This document shows positions 18,321 through 28,081 of a stretch of DNA of 64,000 nt, piece by piece. The notes beneath the pieces were generated by a model. That model was given only the letters and a program-made list of their open reading frames with translations. It was not told where the DNA came from and ran no database searches. The DNA is taken from positions 992,001-1,056,000 of the forward strand of contig NZ_JABWRF020000001.1 in NCBI RefSeq assembly GCF_014268805.2, read 5' to 3'. The DNA is from Pseudomonas farsensis (lineage in GTDB: Bacteria; Pseudomonadota; Gammaproteobacteria; Pseudomonadales; Pseudomonadaceae). Each line of letters opens with the position of its first letter. Within the stretch, counting starts at the first letter, position 1. The position numbers and the translations under genes are program-made.

Positions 18321-19004
18321 CTAGTGCCCCATCAGCCAGTGCTGATGCGGCCCCGGCAGGGTCCATAGCCCGAACAGTATCACCAGCACGCCTCCGGCCA
18401 TGCGTACCCCGCGCCTGCGGATCACTGCACCAACGCGCTCAGCCGCCAGCCCCGTCGCCAGCAGTACCGGCCAGGTGCCGGCGCCGAACGCCAGCATCAA
18501 CGCTGCGCTGTGCAGCGCATTGCCTTGGCTGGCCGCCCACAGCAGCGTGCTGTAGACCAGCCCGCACGGCAGCCAGCCCCACAACGCACCCAGCAGCAGC
18601 GCACGGGGCACGCTGGACACCGGCAACAATCGGCTCGCCACTGGCTGCACCCGGCGCCACAGCCCGCGGCCCAGCGCTTCGATGCGGGTCAGACCACTCC
18701 ACCAGCCGGCCAGGTACAGGCCCATGGTGATCAGCAGCAGTGCGGCCACCACCCGCAGCACAGCGGCCAGCGGGCTGCTGGCCAAGGCCACGCCGGCCAG
18801 GCCGAGCAACAGGCCGGCGCAGGCATAACTGAGCACCCTGCCGAGGTTGTAGGCGAGCAACAAGCGCAAGCGGCGGGCGCGTTGCTCGGCGGGGATGGCC
18901 ATGGTCAGTGCGCCCATCAAACCGCCGCACATGCCCAGGCAGTGGCCACCGCCTAGCAGGCCAAGCACCAGGGCAGAGCCCAGCAGTGGCAGCAGGTCAG
19001 GCAT
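18321..19004 (-). CDS. TauE/SafE-like (DsbD_2-type) membrane protein of the cbb3 maturation cluster
   Basis: A 227-residue integral membrane protein with about six helices. It begins MPDLLPLLGSALVLGLLGGGHCLGMCGGLMGAL. The GGGHCxGMCGG motif, with paired His/Cys in the first helix, is typical of the sulfite exporter TauE/SafE-annotated (PF13386) proteins that sit at the end of cco maturation operons in pseudomonads. A second half-motif is WGWLPCGLVYSTLLWA. A role in copper handling or disulfide chemistry for cbb3 assembly is inferred from position and cysteines. The start overlaps ccoS by eight bases. The stop codon TAG lies within the CTAG target site of IS copy 2, so the protein ends exactly where the IS begins. 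Confidence 0.85.
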   Translation of the reverse strand: MPDLLPLLGSALVLGLLGGGHCLGMCGGLMGALTMAIPAEQRARRLRLLLAYNLGRVLSYACAGLLLGLAGVALASSPLAAVLRVVAALLLITMGLYLAGWWSGLTRIEALGRGLWRRVQPVASRLLPVSSVPRALLLGALWGWLPCGLVYSTLLWAASQGNALHSAALMLAFGAGTWPVLLATGLAAERVGAVIRRRGVRMAGGVLVILFGLWTLPGPHQHWLMGH

Positions 19005-19209
19005 TTGGCGGCGGCGCCTGGTCGTCGTGCTTGGCGTCCCCGGCCTTGACCGCGGCCTGGTGGCGTGGGTCCTGGTCATCGAACAGAATGCTGTGCGCCG
19101 GGCTTTCAAGGTCTTCGTACTGGCCGCTGTCCACCGCCCAGAAGAAAATGTACACGGCAACGCCCACCAGCAGCAGGGCTGCGGGGATCATCACGTAGAG
19201 GGCGGGCAT
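18997..19209 (-). CDS. ccoS: cbb3-type oxidase maturation protein CcoS
   Basis: A 70-residue single-TM protein (MPALYVMIPAALLLVGVAVYIFFWAVDSGQYEDLESPAHSIL split here at the helix end). The pattern of an N-terminal helix followed by WAVxSGQYEDLExPAxxIL is diagnostic of CcoS/FixS, which is needed for insertion of haem b and CuB into the catalytic subunit. It overlaps ccoI by 19 bases and the TauE-like gene by 8, showing one transcript. Confidence 0.93.
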   Translation of the reverse strand: MPALYVMIPAALLLVGVAVYIFFWAVDSGQYEDLESPAHSILFDDQDPRHQAAVKAGDAKHDDQAPPPNA

Positions 19210-21656
19210 AGGGTGTTCCTTGCAAGTGGCGCTGCTGCCGGTTCGGGCTGGGCCTTGGCTTGACGGGTCAGGCGCAGCGCATTGAGCACGACGATCAGCG
19301 AGCTGAGCGACATGCCGACCGCCGCCCATGCCGGGGTGACCCAGCCAAGCGCTGCGAACGGCAACATGAGGCCATTGTACAGGCTCGCCCAGAGCAGGTT
19401 TTCGACAATGTTGCGCCGCGTGCGCCGGGCAAGCGTGAAGGCCTGCACCAACGCATTGAGGTTGTTCGACAGCAGCACCGCATCGGCGCTGGTCTTGGCC
19501 AGGTCCGTGGCGCTGCCCATGGCGATACTGATGTCGGCGGCAGCCAGTACCGGCACGTCGTTGACCCCATCGCCGAGCATCAGTACCTTGCGCCCTGCGG
19601 CCTGTAGTTGTTTCAGGCGGGCCAGTTTGTCGTCCGGGCGCATGCCGCCTACAGCCTGGTCGATGCCCAGTTGCTGGGCCACCTCGGCGACCATCGGCGA
19701 GCTGTCGCCGGACAACAGCAGGGTCTGCCAGCCGCGCGCCTTGCAGGCTGCGACCAGGCCTGCGGCATCTTCGCGCAGGCGGTCATCCATGCCGAACCAG
19801 GCCAGCGGGCCTTGGCGGTCGCCCAGCAGCAGCCATTGCCCGCGTTGTTCGGGCACCGCTGGTATTTCGGCGCCGCTCAGGGCGCAGACGAAGGTGGCCT
19901 GGCCGATGCGCAGGCGCAAGTCGTCGACCACCCCCTCAAGCCCGAGCCCGGGCACGGCATTGACCGCGTCGGCGGGGCGGGCGGCGCGGCCGAAGGCGCG
20001 GGCGATGGGGTGCTCGGAGCGGTTTTCCAGGGCGGCGGCCAGGGCCAGGCACTGGTCGCTATCGAGGCGCCCCAGGGGGCGGATGCTGCGCAGTGCCAGG
20101 CGGCCTTCGGTGAGGGTGCCGGTCTTGTCGAAAATGACCGTATCGACCTGGTTCAGGCCTTCCAGCACATGGCCCCGGGTCACCAGCAAGCCAAGCTTGT
20201 GCAAGGTGCCGGTGGCGGCCGTGAGCGCCGTGGGGGTGGCCAGTGACAGCGCGCAAGGGCAGGTGGCAACCAGCATCGCCAGCACGATCCAGAACGCGCG
20301 CCCGGCATCCAGTTGCCACCACACAATGCCGATCACTGCTGCCGCAACCAGGGTGAACAGCAGGAACCACTGCGAGGCGCGGTCGGCGATTTCGGCCAGG
20401 CGCGGTTTTTCTGATTGCGCCCGCTCCAGCAGGCGGACGATGGCTGACAGGCGCGAGTCCTGGCCGAGCGCCTGCACTTGCACGGTCAGTGCGCTTTCGA
20501 CATTGAGCGTGCCGCCGGTAACCCGGTCGCCAGCGCGCCGGGGCTGTGGCAGGTATTCGCCGGTCAACAGCGACTCATCGACGCTGGAGCGCCCCTCGAC
20601 AATGCAACCATCCGCAGGAATGACCGCCCCAGGCAGCACCTGCACATGGTCGCCACACTGCAATTCGCCCAGCAGAATGCGTTCGGCCTGGCCATCGCTA
20701 CCCACCCGCAGGCACGAGGCTGGCAGCAGGTTGACCAGTTGCGCGGTGGCCGCCGCCGTGCGCTCGCGGGCGCGCCGTTCGAGGTAGCGGCCGGTGAGCA
20801 GGAACAGCGCGAACATGCCCACGGTGTCGAAATACAGCTCGCCGCTGCCGGTGATCGCTGTCCAGATACCGGCACCGAAGGCCAGGCCGATGGCCAGCGA
20901 TACCGAGACATCCATGGTCAGGTGGCGCGTACGCAGGTCGCGGGCGGCGCCTTTGAAAAACGGCGCGCAGCTGTAGAACACGATAGGGATGGTCAGGAAC
21001 AGCGCCACCCAGCGCAGGATGGTGTGCAGTTCGGGTGACAGGTCGATGTTGAATTCCGGCCAGGTGGCCATGGTTGCCATCATTGCCTGGAACCACAACA
21101 GCCCGGCCACACCCAGCCGGCGCAAGGCGCTGCGGTTTTCCTGGGCCAGTTGCTCGGCGGCTTTGTCCGGCTGATAGGGGTGTGCGGCGTAGCCGATGTG
21201 GCGCAGCTCGGCCAGCAGCGTTGACAGCGGCAGCTCGGCGTCGGCCCAACTGAGCAGCAGGCGGTGGTTGGACAGGTTCAGGCGTGCTTCGCTGACCCCT
21301 GGCAGGTTGCGCAGGTGTTTTTCGATCAGCCAGCCACATGCGGCGCAACTGATGCCTTCGACCAACAAGGTGGCTTCGGCCAGTTCACCTGCGTGGCGCA
21401 CGAAGTTGCGTTGCACATCGTCACGGTCATACAGCGCCAGTTCGTCCTGTAGCTGCCGGGGCAGGGCCTCGGGGTTGGCGCTGCTGTCGCTGCGGTGCTG
21501 GTAATAGTGCTCAAGGCCCCCCGCGACAATGGACTCGGCCACCGCCTGGCAGCCTGGGCAGCAGAACGCCCGCGGCTCGCCAAGCACCACGGCGGTGAAG
21601 CGGCTGCCGGCAGGTACGGGCAGGGCGCAGTGATAGCAGGGGGTTGGGTGGTTCAT
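19191..21656 (-). CDS. ccoI: P1B-type copper-transporting ATPase CcoI (FixI)
   Basis: An 821-residue heavy-metal P-type ATPase that supplies copper for cbb3 oxidase assembly. The order is: an N-terminal metal-binding extension with CYHC and CCPGC; a heavy-metal-associated domain with the CAAC motif (GISCAACGWL); TM pairs; the actuator loop SLLTGEYLP; the transmembrane metal site TCPCAL (CPC); the phosphorylation site DKTGTLTEG; and the hinge GDGVNDVPVLAAADIS. The C-terminal pair of helices completes the protein. CcoI/CopA2-type ATPases are slow exporters of Cu+ to the periplasm for oxidase metallation rather than for detoxification. It lies between ccoH and ccoS in the usual order. Confidence 0.95.
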   Translation of the reverse strand: MNHPTPCYHCALPVPAGSRFTAVVLGEPRAFCCPGCQAVAESIVAGGLEHYYQHRSDSSANPEALPRQLQDELALYDRDDVQRNFVRHAGELAEATLLVEGISCAACGWLIEKHLRNLPGVSEARLNLSNHRLLLSWADAELPLSTLLAELRHIGYAAHPYQPDKAAEQLAQENRSALRRLGVAGLLWFQAMMATMATWPEFNIDLSPELHTILRWVALFLTIPIVFYSCAPFFKGAARDLRTRHLTMDVSVSLAIGLAFGAGIWTAITGSGELYFDTVGMFALFLLTGRYLERRARERTAAATAQLVNLLPASCLRVGSDGQAERILLGELQCGDHVQVLPGAVIPADGCIVEGRSSVDESLLTGEYLPQPRRAGDRVTGGTLNVESALTVQVQALGQDSRLSAIVRLLERAQSEKPRLAEIADRASQWFLLFTLVAAAVIGIVWWQLDAGRAFWIVLAMLVATCPCALSLATPTALTAATGTLHKLGLLVTRGHVLEGLNQVDTVIFDKTGTLTEGRLALRSIRPLGRLDSDQCLALAAALENRSEHPIARAFGRAARPADAVNAVPGLGLEGVVDDLRLRIGQATFVCALSGAEIPAVPEQRGQWLLLGDRQGPLAWFGMDDRLREDAAGLVAACKARGWQTLLLSGDSSPMVAEVAQQLGIDQAVGGMRPDDKLARLKQLQAAGRKVLMLGDGVNDVPVLAAADISIAMGSATDLAKTSADAVLLSNNLNALVQAFTLARRTRRNIVENLLWASLYNGLMLPFAALGWVTPAWAAVGMSLSSLIVVLNALRLTRQAKAQPEPAAAPLARNTLCPPST

Positions 21657-21705
21657 CTACATCTCTTCTGGCTGACGCGGGCCCTTTGGCGGCACAAGGC
21701 CGCTG

Positions 21706-22233
21706 CTACAGGCGTTCGGCGCCTTGGATGGCTTCATCACCCAGTTGCAAGGCCACGCCGTGCTCGACCTTTTCTTCCTCGAACAAGCGCCATACGTGGC
21801 CGTCCTGGCTGCCGAGCAGCTCGACGAAACGCCGCCCTTCGACTTTGTCGTCGAGCTGGCCAACGTAACGGCCCGGCTCGCTGCGCGCCAGTTGCACCTT
21901 GCGGTCGCGGTCCGGCTGGGTTGGCGAAATCAGGTTCAGCTCCAGGGTTTGCGGGCTGCTGTTGCCGCTCAGGCGCACCTGGACCTCACCGGTCAACTCG
22001 TCCAGGTAGATGCTGGCCTTGAGGTTCAGGGTCTGCGCCAGCAGCTCGCGGTCGAGCGAGCGGTTGATGCCTTTACCAGCCTCATAATAGTTGTCGTTGA
22101 CCAGGTTGTCGGGGTTGCGCACGGCGATGCTGACCATGGTCAGGCTCAGGCACACGGAGGTGGTGAGGATACCGATGATGATCCAGGGCCAGAGGTGTTT
22201 GTACCAAGGGCTGACGGCGGTGGCGGCAGGCAT
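21706..22233 (-). CDS. ccoH: cbb3 oxidase assembly protein CcoH (FixH family)
   Basis: A 175-residue protein with one N-terminal TM helix (WPWIIIGILTTSVCLSLTMVSIAV), followed by a periplasmic FixH domain with NPDNLVNDNYYEAGKGIN. The NYYxxGKxIN motif is the family mark. It stabilises cbb3 assembly intermediates at the inner membrane. It follows ccoG after 15 bases and precedes ccoI after a 49-base gap, consistent with a ccoGHIS operon. Confidence 0.93.
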   Translation of the reverse strand: MPAATAVSPWYKHLWPWIIIGILTTSVCLSLTMVSIAVRNPDNLVNDNYYEAGKGINRSLDRELLAQTLNLKASIYLDELTGEVQVRLSGNSSPQTLELNLISPTQPDRDRKVQLARSEPGRYVGQLDDKVEGRRFVELLGSQDGHVWRLFEEEKVEHGVALQLGDEAIQGAERL

Positions 22234-22248
22234 TGTGCAGGTTCTCTC

Positions 22249-23667
22249 TTAACGGATCTGTGGGCCGATGAAGCGGCTCTTGGCTTCGACCTGGCTGGCG
22301 CTGTCGTCGGCGTCTTTCAGGGTGAAGGTGATTTCGTTGGTGGTCGACGGCAGGCTTTGCGGGGCGACCGACAGCTGCACCGGCAGGCTGACGATGTCGC
22401 CTGCTGCCACGCGGATCTCGCGCTGGCCGGTCAGTTGCAGGTCTGGCACGCCGGTGGCGTCGAGCAGGTAGACGTGGTCGCGCTGGTCCTTGTTCATCAC
22501 TTTGAGGCTGTACACGTTCTCGATCCGCCCTTGGGCGTTTTCGCGGTACAGCACGCGGTCCTTGGCGACGTCGAAGCCGACCAGCGGGCGGATGGCGAAG
22601 GCGGTGGCCAGGGCGCCGATCATCACCAGCAGCACCAAGGCGTAGCCGATCAGGCGTGGTCGCAGCATGTTGGTTTTCTGACCGGACAGGTTGTGCTCGG
22701 TGGTATAGCTGATCAGGCCTTTGGGGTAGTTCATCTTGTCCATGATGGTGTCGCAGGCATCGATGCACGCGGCGCAGCCAATGCACTCGACCTGCAGGCC
22801 GTCGCGGATGTCGATGCCGGTGGGGCAGACCTGCACGCACATGGTGCAGTCGATGCAGTCGCCCAAGCCCTGGGCCTTGTAGTCGGCATCTTTTTTGCGC
22901 GGGCCGCGGGTTTCGCCGCGGCGCGGGTCGTAGGAGACGATCAGTGTGTCTTTGTCGAACATTACGCTCTGGAAGCGGGCGTAGGGGCACATGTAGATGC
23001 ACACCTGCTCGCGCAGCCAGCCGGCGTTGCCGTAGGTGGCCAGGGTGAAGAAGCCAACCCAGAAGTAGGCCCAGCCGTCGGCTTGGCCGGTGAAGAATTC
23101 GTACACCAGTTCGCGAATCGGGGCGAAGTAGCCGACGAAGGTCATGCCAGTGACGAAGCCGATCAGCAGCCATAGGCTGTGCTTGGCCAGCTTGCGCACG
23201 AACTTGTTGGCGCTCATGGGCGCCTTGTCGAGTTTCATGCGCTGGTTGCGGTCGCCTTCGGTGACTTTTTCGCACCACATGAACACCCAGGTCCAGACGC
23301 TCTGCGGGCAGGTGTAGCCGCACCAGACGCGCCCGGCGTAGACGGTGATGAAGAACAAGCCAAAGGCTGCGACGATGAGGATGCCGGACAGCAGGATGAA
23401 GTCTTGCGGCCAGATGGTGGCGCCGAAGATGTAGAACTTGCGCTCGGGCAGGTTCCACCATACGGCCTGGTGGCCGCCCCAGTTCAGCCATACGGTGCCG
23501 AAGTAGAGCAGGAACAGGCCGGCGCCGCCGACCATGCGCAGGCGGCGGAAAAGGCCGGTGAAGGCGCGGGTGTAGATTTTTTCGCGCGAGGCGTAGAGGT
23601 CGACGGAATCCTTCCCTTTGCTGGCAGGCGGGGTTACATCATGTACCGGTATTTGCTTGCTCATCAT
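22249..23667 (-). CDS. ccoG: cbb3 oxidase accessory protein CcoG (FixG, 4Fe-4S)
   Basis: A 472-residue membrane iron-sulfur protein. The N-terminal half holds about five TM helices including VWCGYTCPQSVWTWVFMWCEK. Two ferredoxin motifs follow: CIDCTMCVQVCP and CIGCAACIDACD. The C-terminal part is a periplasmic Ig-like FixG domain after a last TM helix (LVMIGALATAFAI). CcoG is linked to Cu2+ to Cu+ reduction for oxidase metallation in related bacteria. It is first in the ccoGHIS unit and is separated from ccoP1 by a 770-base repeat-rich gap. Confidence 0.95.
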   Translation of the reverse strand: MMSKQIPVHDVTPPASKGKDSVDLYASREKIYTRAFTGLFRRLRMVGGAGLFLLYFGTVWLNWGGHQAVWWNLPERKFYIFGATIWPQDFILLSGILIVAAFGLFFITVYAGRVWCGYTCPQSVWTWVFMWCEKVTEGDRNQRMKLDKAPMSANKFVRKLAKHSLWLLIGFVTGMTFVGYFAPIRELVYEFFTGQADGWAYFWVGFFTLATYGNAGWLREQVCIYMCPYARFQSVMFDKDTLIVSYDPRRGETRGPRKKDADYKAQGLGDCIDCTMCVQVCPTGIDIRDGLQVECIGCAACIDACDTIMDKMNYPKGLISYTTEHNLSGQKTNMLRPRLIGYALVLLVMIGALATAFAIRPLVGFDVAKDRVLYRENAQGRIENVYSLKVMNKDQRDHVYLLDATGVPDLQLTGQREIRVAAGDIVSLPVQLSVAPQSLPSTTNEITFTLKDADDSASQVEAKSRFIGPQIR

Positions 23668-23951
23668 CTAGTCCCACGGCAGTGGAGAAACGCCGCGGCC
23701 TGTGCGTGCTGGCCGCGGTCATGCGCGTTGTGCTAGCGCTATGCGGCCCATGATACGCCGCTGATGGCAGCTCGGGGCCTTGCTGCGACACTTAGTCGCG
23801 TTGGGGGCTTTGAATAAACGTGATATGGCGGGTGTCAATTGATCCAGGTCAGGTGGGGCTGTTTTTCTCTGGCTTCGATTCTTTGGTGGCTGTCACTATG
23901 GGAGATCACCCAGCCCTTCCGGGCTGCGCTGTCGCGCAGAGAACTGGGCAC

Positions 23952-24023
23952 CGTGGGAGCGGGCTTGCCCCGCGATACCGGCGTCGCCGGTGCCATCCAT
24001 CGCGGGGCAAGCCCGCTCCCACG
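23952..24023. repeat. REP-type palindrome upstream of ccoG
   Basis: An inverted repeat with arms of about 25 bases, beginning CGTGGGAGCGGGCTTGCC and closing GCAAGCCCGCTCCCACG, with a GGCGTCGCC loop. It matches the class of Pseudomonas palindromes that starts GTGGGAGCGGGC. It is probably a REP pair able to form a stable hairpin in transcripts leaving ccoP1. Confidence 0.8.
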
Positions 24024-24063
24024 TTATCTATGTAAATCAGATAGTTAGCGTTTGTTCTATGAG

Positions 24064-24430
24064 AGCTGGCGATAGTCTGCGATGAGGCCGGTACAGGCTA
24101 GCGATGGTTCTTACAGGTGTATGCGCATTCATTGGTGATGTCGACGCTTAGTCACCTTTCCGCCCTTACGGCGGGTTACTTTGGTCATGGCCAAAGTAAC
24201 CAAAGCCGCTCGCTCCCATCATCCGGCCCCTACGCTTCGCTTCGGGGTTCCCTCACTCCGGGCTTGCTCCGGGAGGGCGCGCCGACGGGCCGTCCCTGGC
24301 CCGATCGGCGCTTGACGGCCATCCATGGCCGTCACCTCCCTACGCAAGCCCTGCGTTCGGCCTCCTGAAGTCGCACTCTGCGTCGCCTGATCTATCGCGC
24401 GCTTAGAAGCAAGATCAAGATCAACGTCAA
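24064..24430. repeat. Dispersed Pseudomonas repeat in the ccoP1-ccoG gap
   Basis: This non-coding stretch opens at 24064-24089 with a relative of the outer arm of the 9716-10051 block (AGCTGGCGATAGTCTGCGAT). It continues with a segment containing TTTGGTCATGGCCAAAGTAACC, split across a small palindrome, and CGCTTCGCTTCGGGGTTCCC. I recognise this kind of sequence from memory as a repeat spread through Pseudomonas genomes. It contains an open frame (24117-24368) that reads like the usual spurious product of that repeat. No gene is supported. Confidence 0.5.
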
Positions 24431-24441
24431 AAGCGAGTGGC

Positions 24442-25431
24442 TTACTTCTGCGCTTGTTCCTCTGGCTGCTGCTCCTTCTGCTGCGACAGGCTGTACACAT
24501 ACGCTGCCAGCAGGTGCACTTTGTCGTTGCCTTGCAGTTGTTCCTGCGCGGGCATCTGGCCCTGGCGGCCGTAGCGGATGGTTTGTTGCAGCTGGGCGAA
24601 GCTAGAGCCGTAGATGAACGCCTGCGGGTGGGTCAGGTTAGGGGCGCCCATCGCCGGGGTGCCTTTGCCTTCGGGGCCGTGGCAGGCCACGCAGTTGGTC
24701 GCGAAAATCTGCTGGCCTTTGACCGGGTCGGCCTTGGCGCCTTCTGGCAGTTTGCGGCCGTCCAGATTGGTCAGCACGAATGCCGCCACATCAGCCACAC
24801 CCTGCTCGCCGATCACCGTGCCCCAGCCCGGCATCACGCCGTGGCGCCCACCCATGATGGTGGTCTTGATGGTTTCCGGCTCGCCGCCCCAGCGCCAGTC
24901 GCTGTCGGTAAGGTTGGGGAAACCGTAGGCGCCCTTGGCGTCCGAGCCGTGGCACACCGAGCAGTTGGAGGCGAACAGGCGCGCGCCCATCTTCAAGGCC
25001 TGCGGGTCCTTGGCCACTTCTTCCAGCGGCATGGCGGCGAACTTGGCGAAGATCGGCCCGAAGCGGGCATCGGCCTTGGCCATTTCCTTTTCCCACTCAT
25101 GCACACCGGTCCAGCCGGCCTGGCCGTTGGAAAATTCCGTCTGTTTGTCGTTGTCCAGGTACGAATAGCCCGGCAGCACGCCTTTCCAGTTGCCCAGGCC
25201 CGGGTACAGCACCAGGTAGCCGAGGGCGAAGACGATGGTGCCGACGAACAGCCAGAACCACCATTGTGGCAGCGGGTTGTCGTATTCCTCGATGCCGTCG
25301 AAGGCATGGCCCACGGTCTCGTCGGTGATTTCCTCGCGCTGGCCCTTGCGGGTCGACAGCAGCAGCCAGGTCAAGGCGAAGATGGTGCCTAGTGTCAGTA
25401 CGGTGACGTACAAACTCCAGAAGGTTGTCAT
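24442..25431 (-). CDS. ccoP: cbb3-type cytochrome c oxidase subunit CcoP (copy 1)
   Basis: A 329-residue dihaem cytochrome c subunit that passes electrons from periplasmic cytochromes to CcoN. It has N-terminal TM helices ([20 protein letters not shown] and the second around [24 protein letters not shown]), then two c-type haem motifs, CSVCH and CVACH, each in its own cytochrome domain with downstream Met ligands (GVMPGWG, GQMPAQ). The lysine/glutamate/glutamine tail ([13 protein letters not shown]) is longer than in copy 2. The start overlaps the ccoQ stop (ATGA). By comparison with P. aeruginosa, the copy next to ccoG corresponds to cco1. Confidence 0.95.
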   Translation of the reverse strand: MTTFWSLYVTVLTLGTIFALTWLLLSTRKGQREEITDETVGHAFDGIEEYDNPLPQWWFWLFVGTIVFALGYLVLYPGLGNWKGVLPGYSYLDNDKQTEFSNGQAGWTGVHEWEKEMAKADARFGPIFAKFAAMPLEEVAKDPQALKMGARLFASNCSVCHGSDAKGAYGFPNLTDSDWRWGGEPETIKTTIMGGRHGVMPGWGTVIGEQGVADVAAFVLTNLDGRKLPEGAKADPVKGQQIFATNCVACHGPEGKGTPAMGAPNLTHPQAFIYGSSFAQLQQTIRYGRQGQMPAQEQLQGNDKVHLLAAYVYSLSQQKEQQPEEQAQK

Positions 25432-25628
25432 TGTTGTTTGCTCCCTGAAGCGTTTTGCGCTTTCGCTTGCTCGACGTGCCGGGTGGCGTCGGGGTCATCG
25501 GCGAACGGCAGTTGCGTTGCCTCATCGAAGTCCTGCTTGCGCCGCGGGCTGAACACCCACAGCGCCAGGCCAATGAATGCCACCAGCACCACCACGGTGC
25601 CGAGGCCGCGAATCATCCCGATATCCAT
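25428..25628 (-). CDS. ccoQ: cbb3-type oxidase subunit CcoQ (copy 1)
   Basis: A 66-residue single-TM protein, [20 protein letters not shown] followed by [25 protein letters not shown]. The WVFxxxRxxDFDEAxxLPFxDD pattern is typical of CcoQ/FixQ, which stabilises CcoP in the complex. The longer frame was cut at the ATG at 25628. The gene follows ccoO by 5 bases and overlaps ccoP by 4. Confidence 0.93.
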   Translation of the reverse strand: MDIGMIRGLGTVVVLVAFIGLALWVFSPRRKQDFDEATQLPFADDPDATRHVEQAKAQNASGSKQQ

Positions 25629-25633
25629 CAGCG

Positions 25634-26241
25634 TCACCGTTTGCTCTTGATGAGGGTGCCAAGGCCTTGCAGGTACGCCACCAAGGCGTCCATCTCGGTC
25701 TTGCCCTTGACCGCGTCGCGGGCCCCGGCGATGTCTTCGTCGGTGTAGGGCGTACCGAGGGTGCGCAGCACTTCGAGCTTCTTGGCGGTGTCCTTGCCAT
25801 CGAGCTGGTTTTCCACCAGCCACGGGTAGGCCGGCATTTTCGACTCAGGCACCACGTTGCGCGGGTTGTACAGGTGCGCACGGTGCCAGTCATCGGAGTA
25901 GCGGCCACCGACGCGGGCCAGGTCCGGCCCAGTGCGCTTGGAGCCCCACAGGAACGGGTGGTCCCAGACGCTTTCGCCGGCTACCGAGTAGTGGCCGTAA
26001 CGTTCGGTTTCGGCGCGGAACGGCCGGATCATCTGCGAGTGGCAACCCACGCAGCCTTCGCGGATGTAGATATCGCGGCCTTCTACCTCCAGCGCGGTGC
26101 GCGGCTTCATGCCTTCGACCGGCTTGTTGGTCACGTCCTGGAAAAACAGCGGGACGATCTGGGTAAGGCCACCAACGCTGACGGCGATGACCATGAAGAA
26201 GGCCAGCAGGCCAATGTTCTTCTCGACGGCTTCATGCTTCA

Positions 26242-26242
<1 letters not shown>
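25634..26242 (-). CDS. ccoO: cbb3-type cytochrome c oxidase subunit CcoO (copy 1)
   Basis: A 202-residue membrane-anchored monohaem cytochrome c. It has one N-terminal TM helix ([25 protein letters not shown]) and the haem motif CVGCH with [15 protein letters not shown]. The axial Met and the periplasmic domain region are around [17 protein letters not shown]. It starts on the last base of the ccoN stop (TGATG). A block of about 145 bases (25838-25983) is almost identical to ccoO copy 2, a sign of recent gene conversion. Confidence 0.95.
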
Positions 26243-27684
<1,442 letters not shown>

Positions 27685-27833
27685 TCTAAGGTTCCACGGT
27701 TTTGGTCTTTCTTGTTGGTTGAAATCGGCGCCAGTGTCGATAGCCACATGGCTGTGGCAACGCAAGGCGACCTGTGCCGACCCGTGTCCAGGCCCTCTTT
27801 TACCCCGTCCCGGGGTGATTGGGCTGAACGATT

Positions 27834-27862
27834 GTACACAAATAAATCTTTGTAATGTGTAC
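27834..27862. promoter_or_regulatory. Palindrome in the ccoN1 upstream region
   Basis: Perfect 7-base arms GTACACA and TGTGTAC are separated by 15 AT-rich bases, 150 bases upstream of the ccoN1 start codon. The local AT-richness and symmetry suggest an operator, but the sequence does not match Anr/FNR, Fur or another site I know well. It could also be a weak hairpin. Confidence 0.4.
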
Positions 27863-28037
27863 CGTTTTTCGCCTTTTTCTGATCGTTCGGTCAAGCTTTT
27901 TTTGTCAGGCGGCGCCAGGCTACGCGCCACCTGCGCTGCGCTCAAGGCCTGGCGCAGCGGCTTTGGCAACAAGCTTAGTTGTGTTCAAGGGGTGTGCAAG
28001 ATGGGCGGTTGCGGGGCTTGAGTTGTGCGGGTCATCA

Positions 28038-28074
28038 GGGGCCTGTTTCTGAGACGTTTTTGAACAGGCGCCCC
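28038..28074. terminator. Hairpin between the DUF6708 gene and ccoN1
   Basis: An imperfect inverted repeat (GGGGCCTGTTT against GAACAGGCGCCCC) starts 8 bases beyond the stop of the DUF6708 gene. The loop contains a T-rich stretch. It could end the T6SS module transcript before ccoN1. Confidence 0.35.
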
Positions 28075-28081
28075 AGGGGTT

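Noticed and set aside
24117..24368. 83-codon open frame in the ccoP1-ccoG gap
   Set aside because: Its sequence falls in a dispersed Pseudomonas repeat and reads like the usual spurious product of that repeat.
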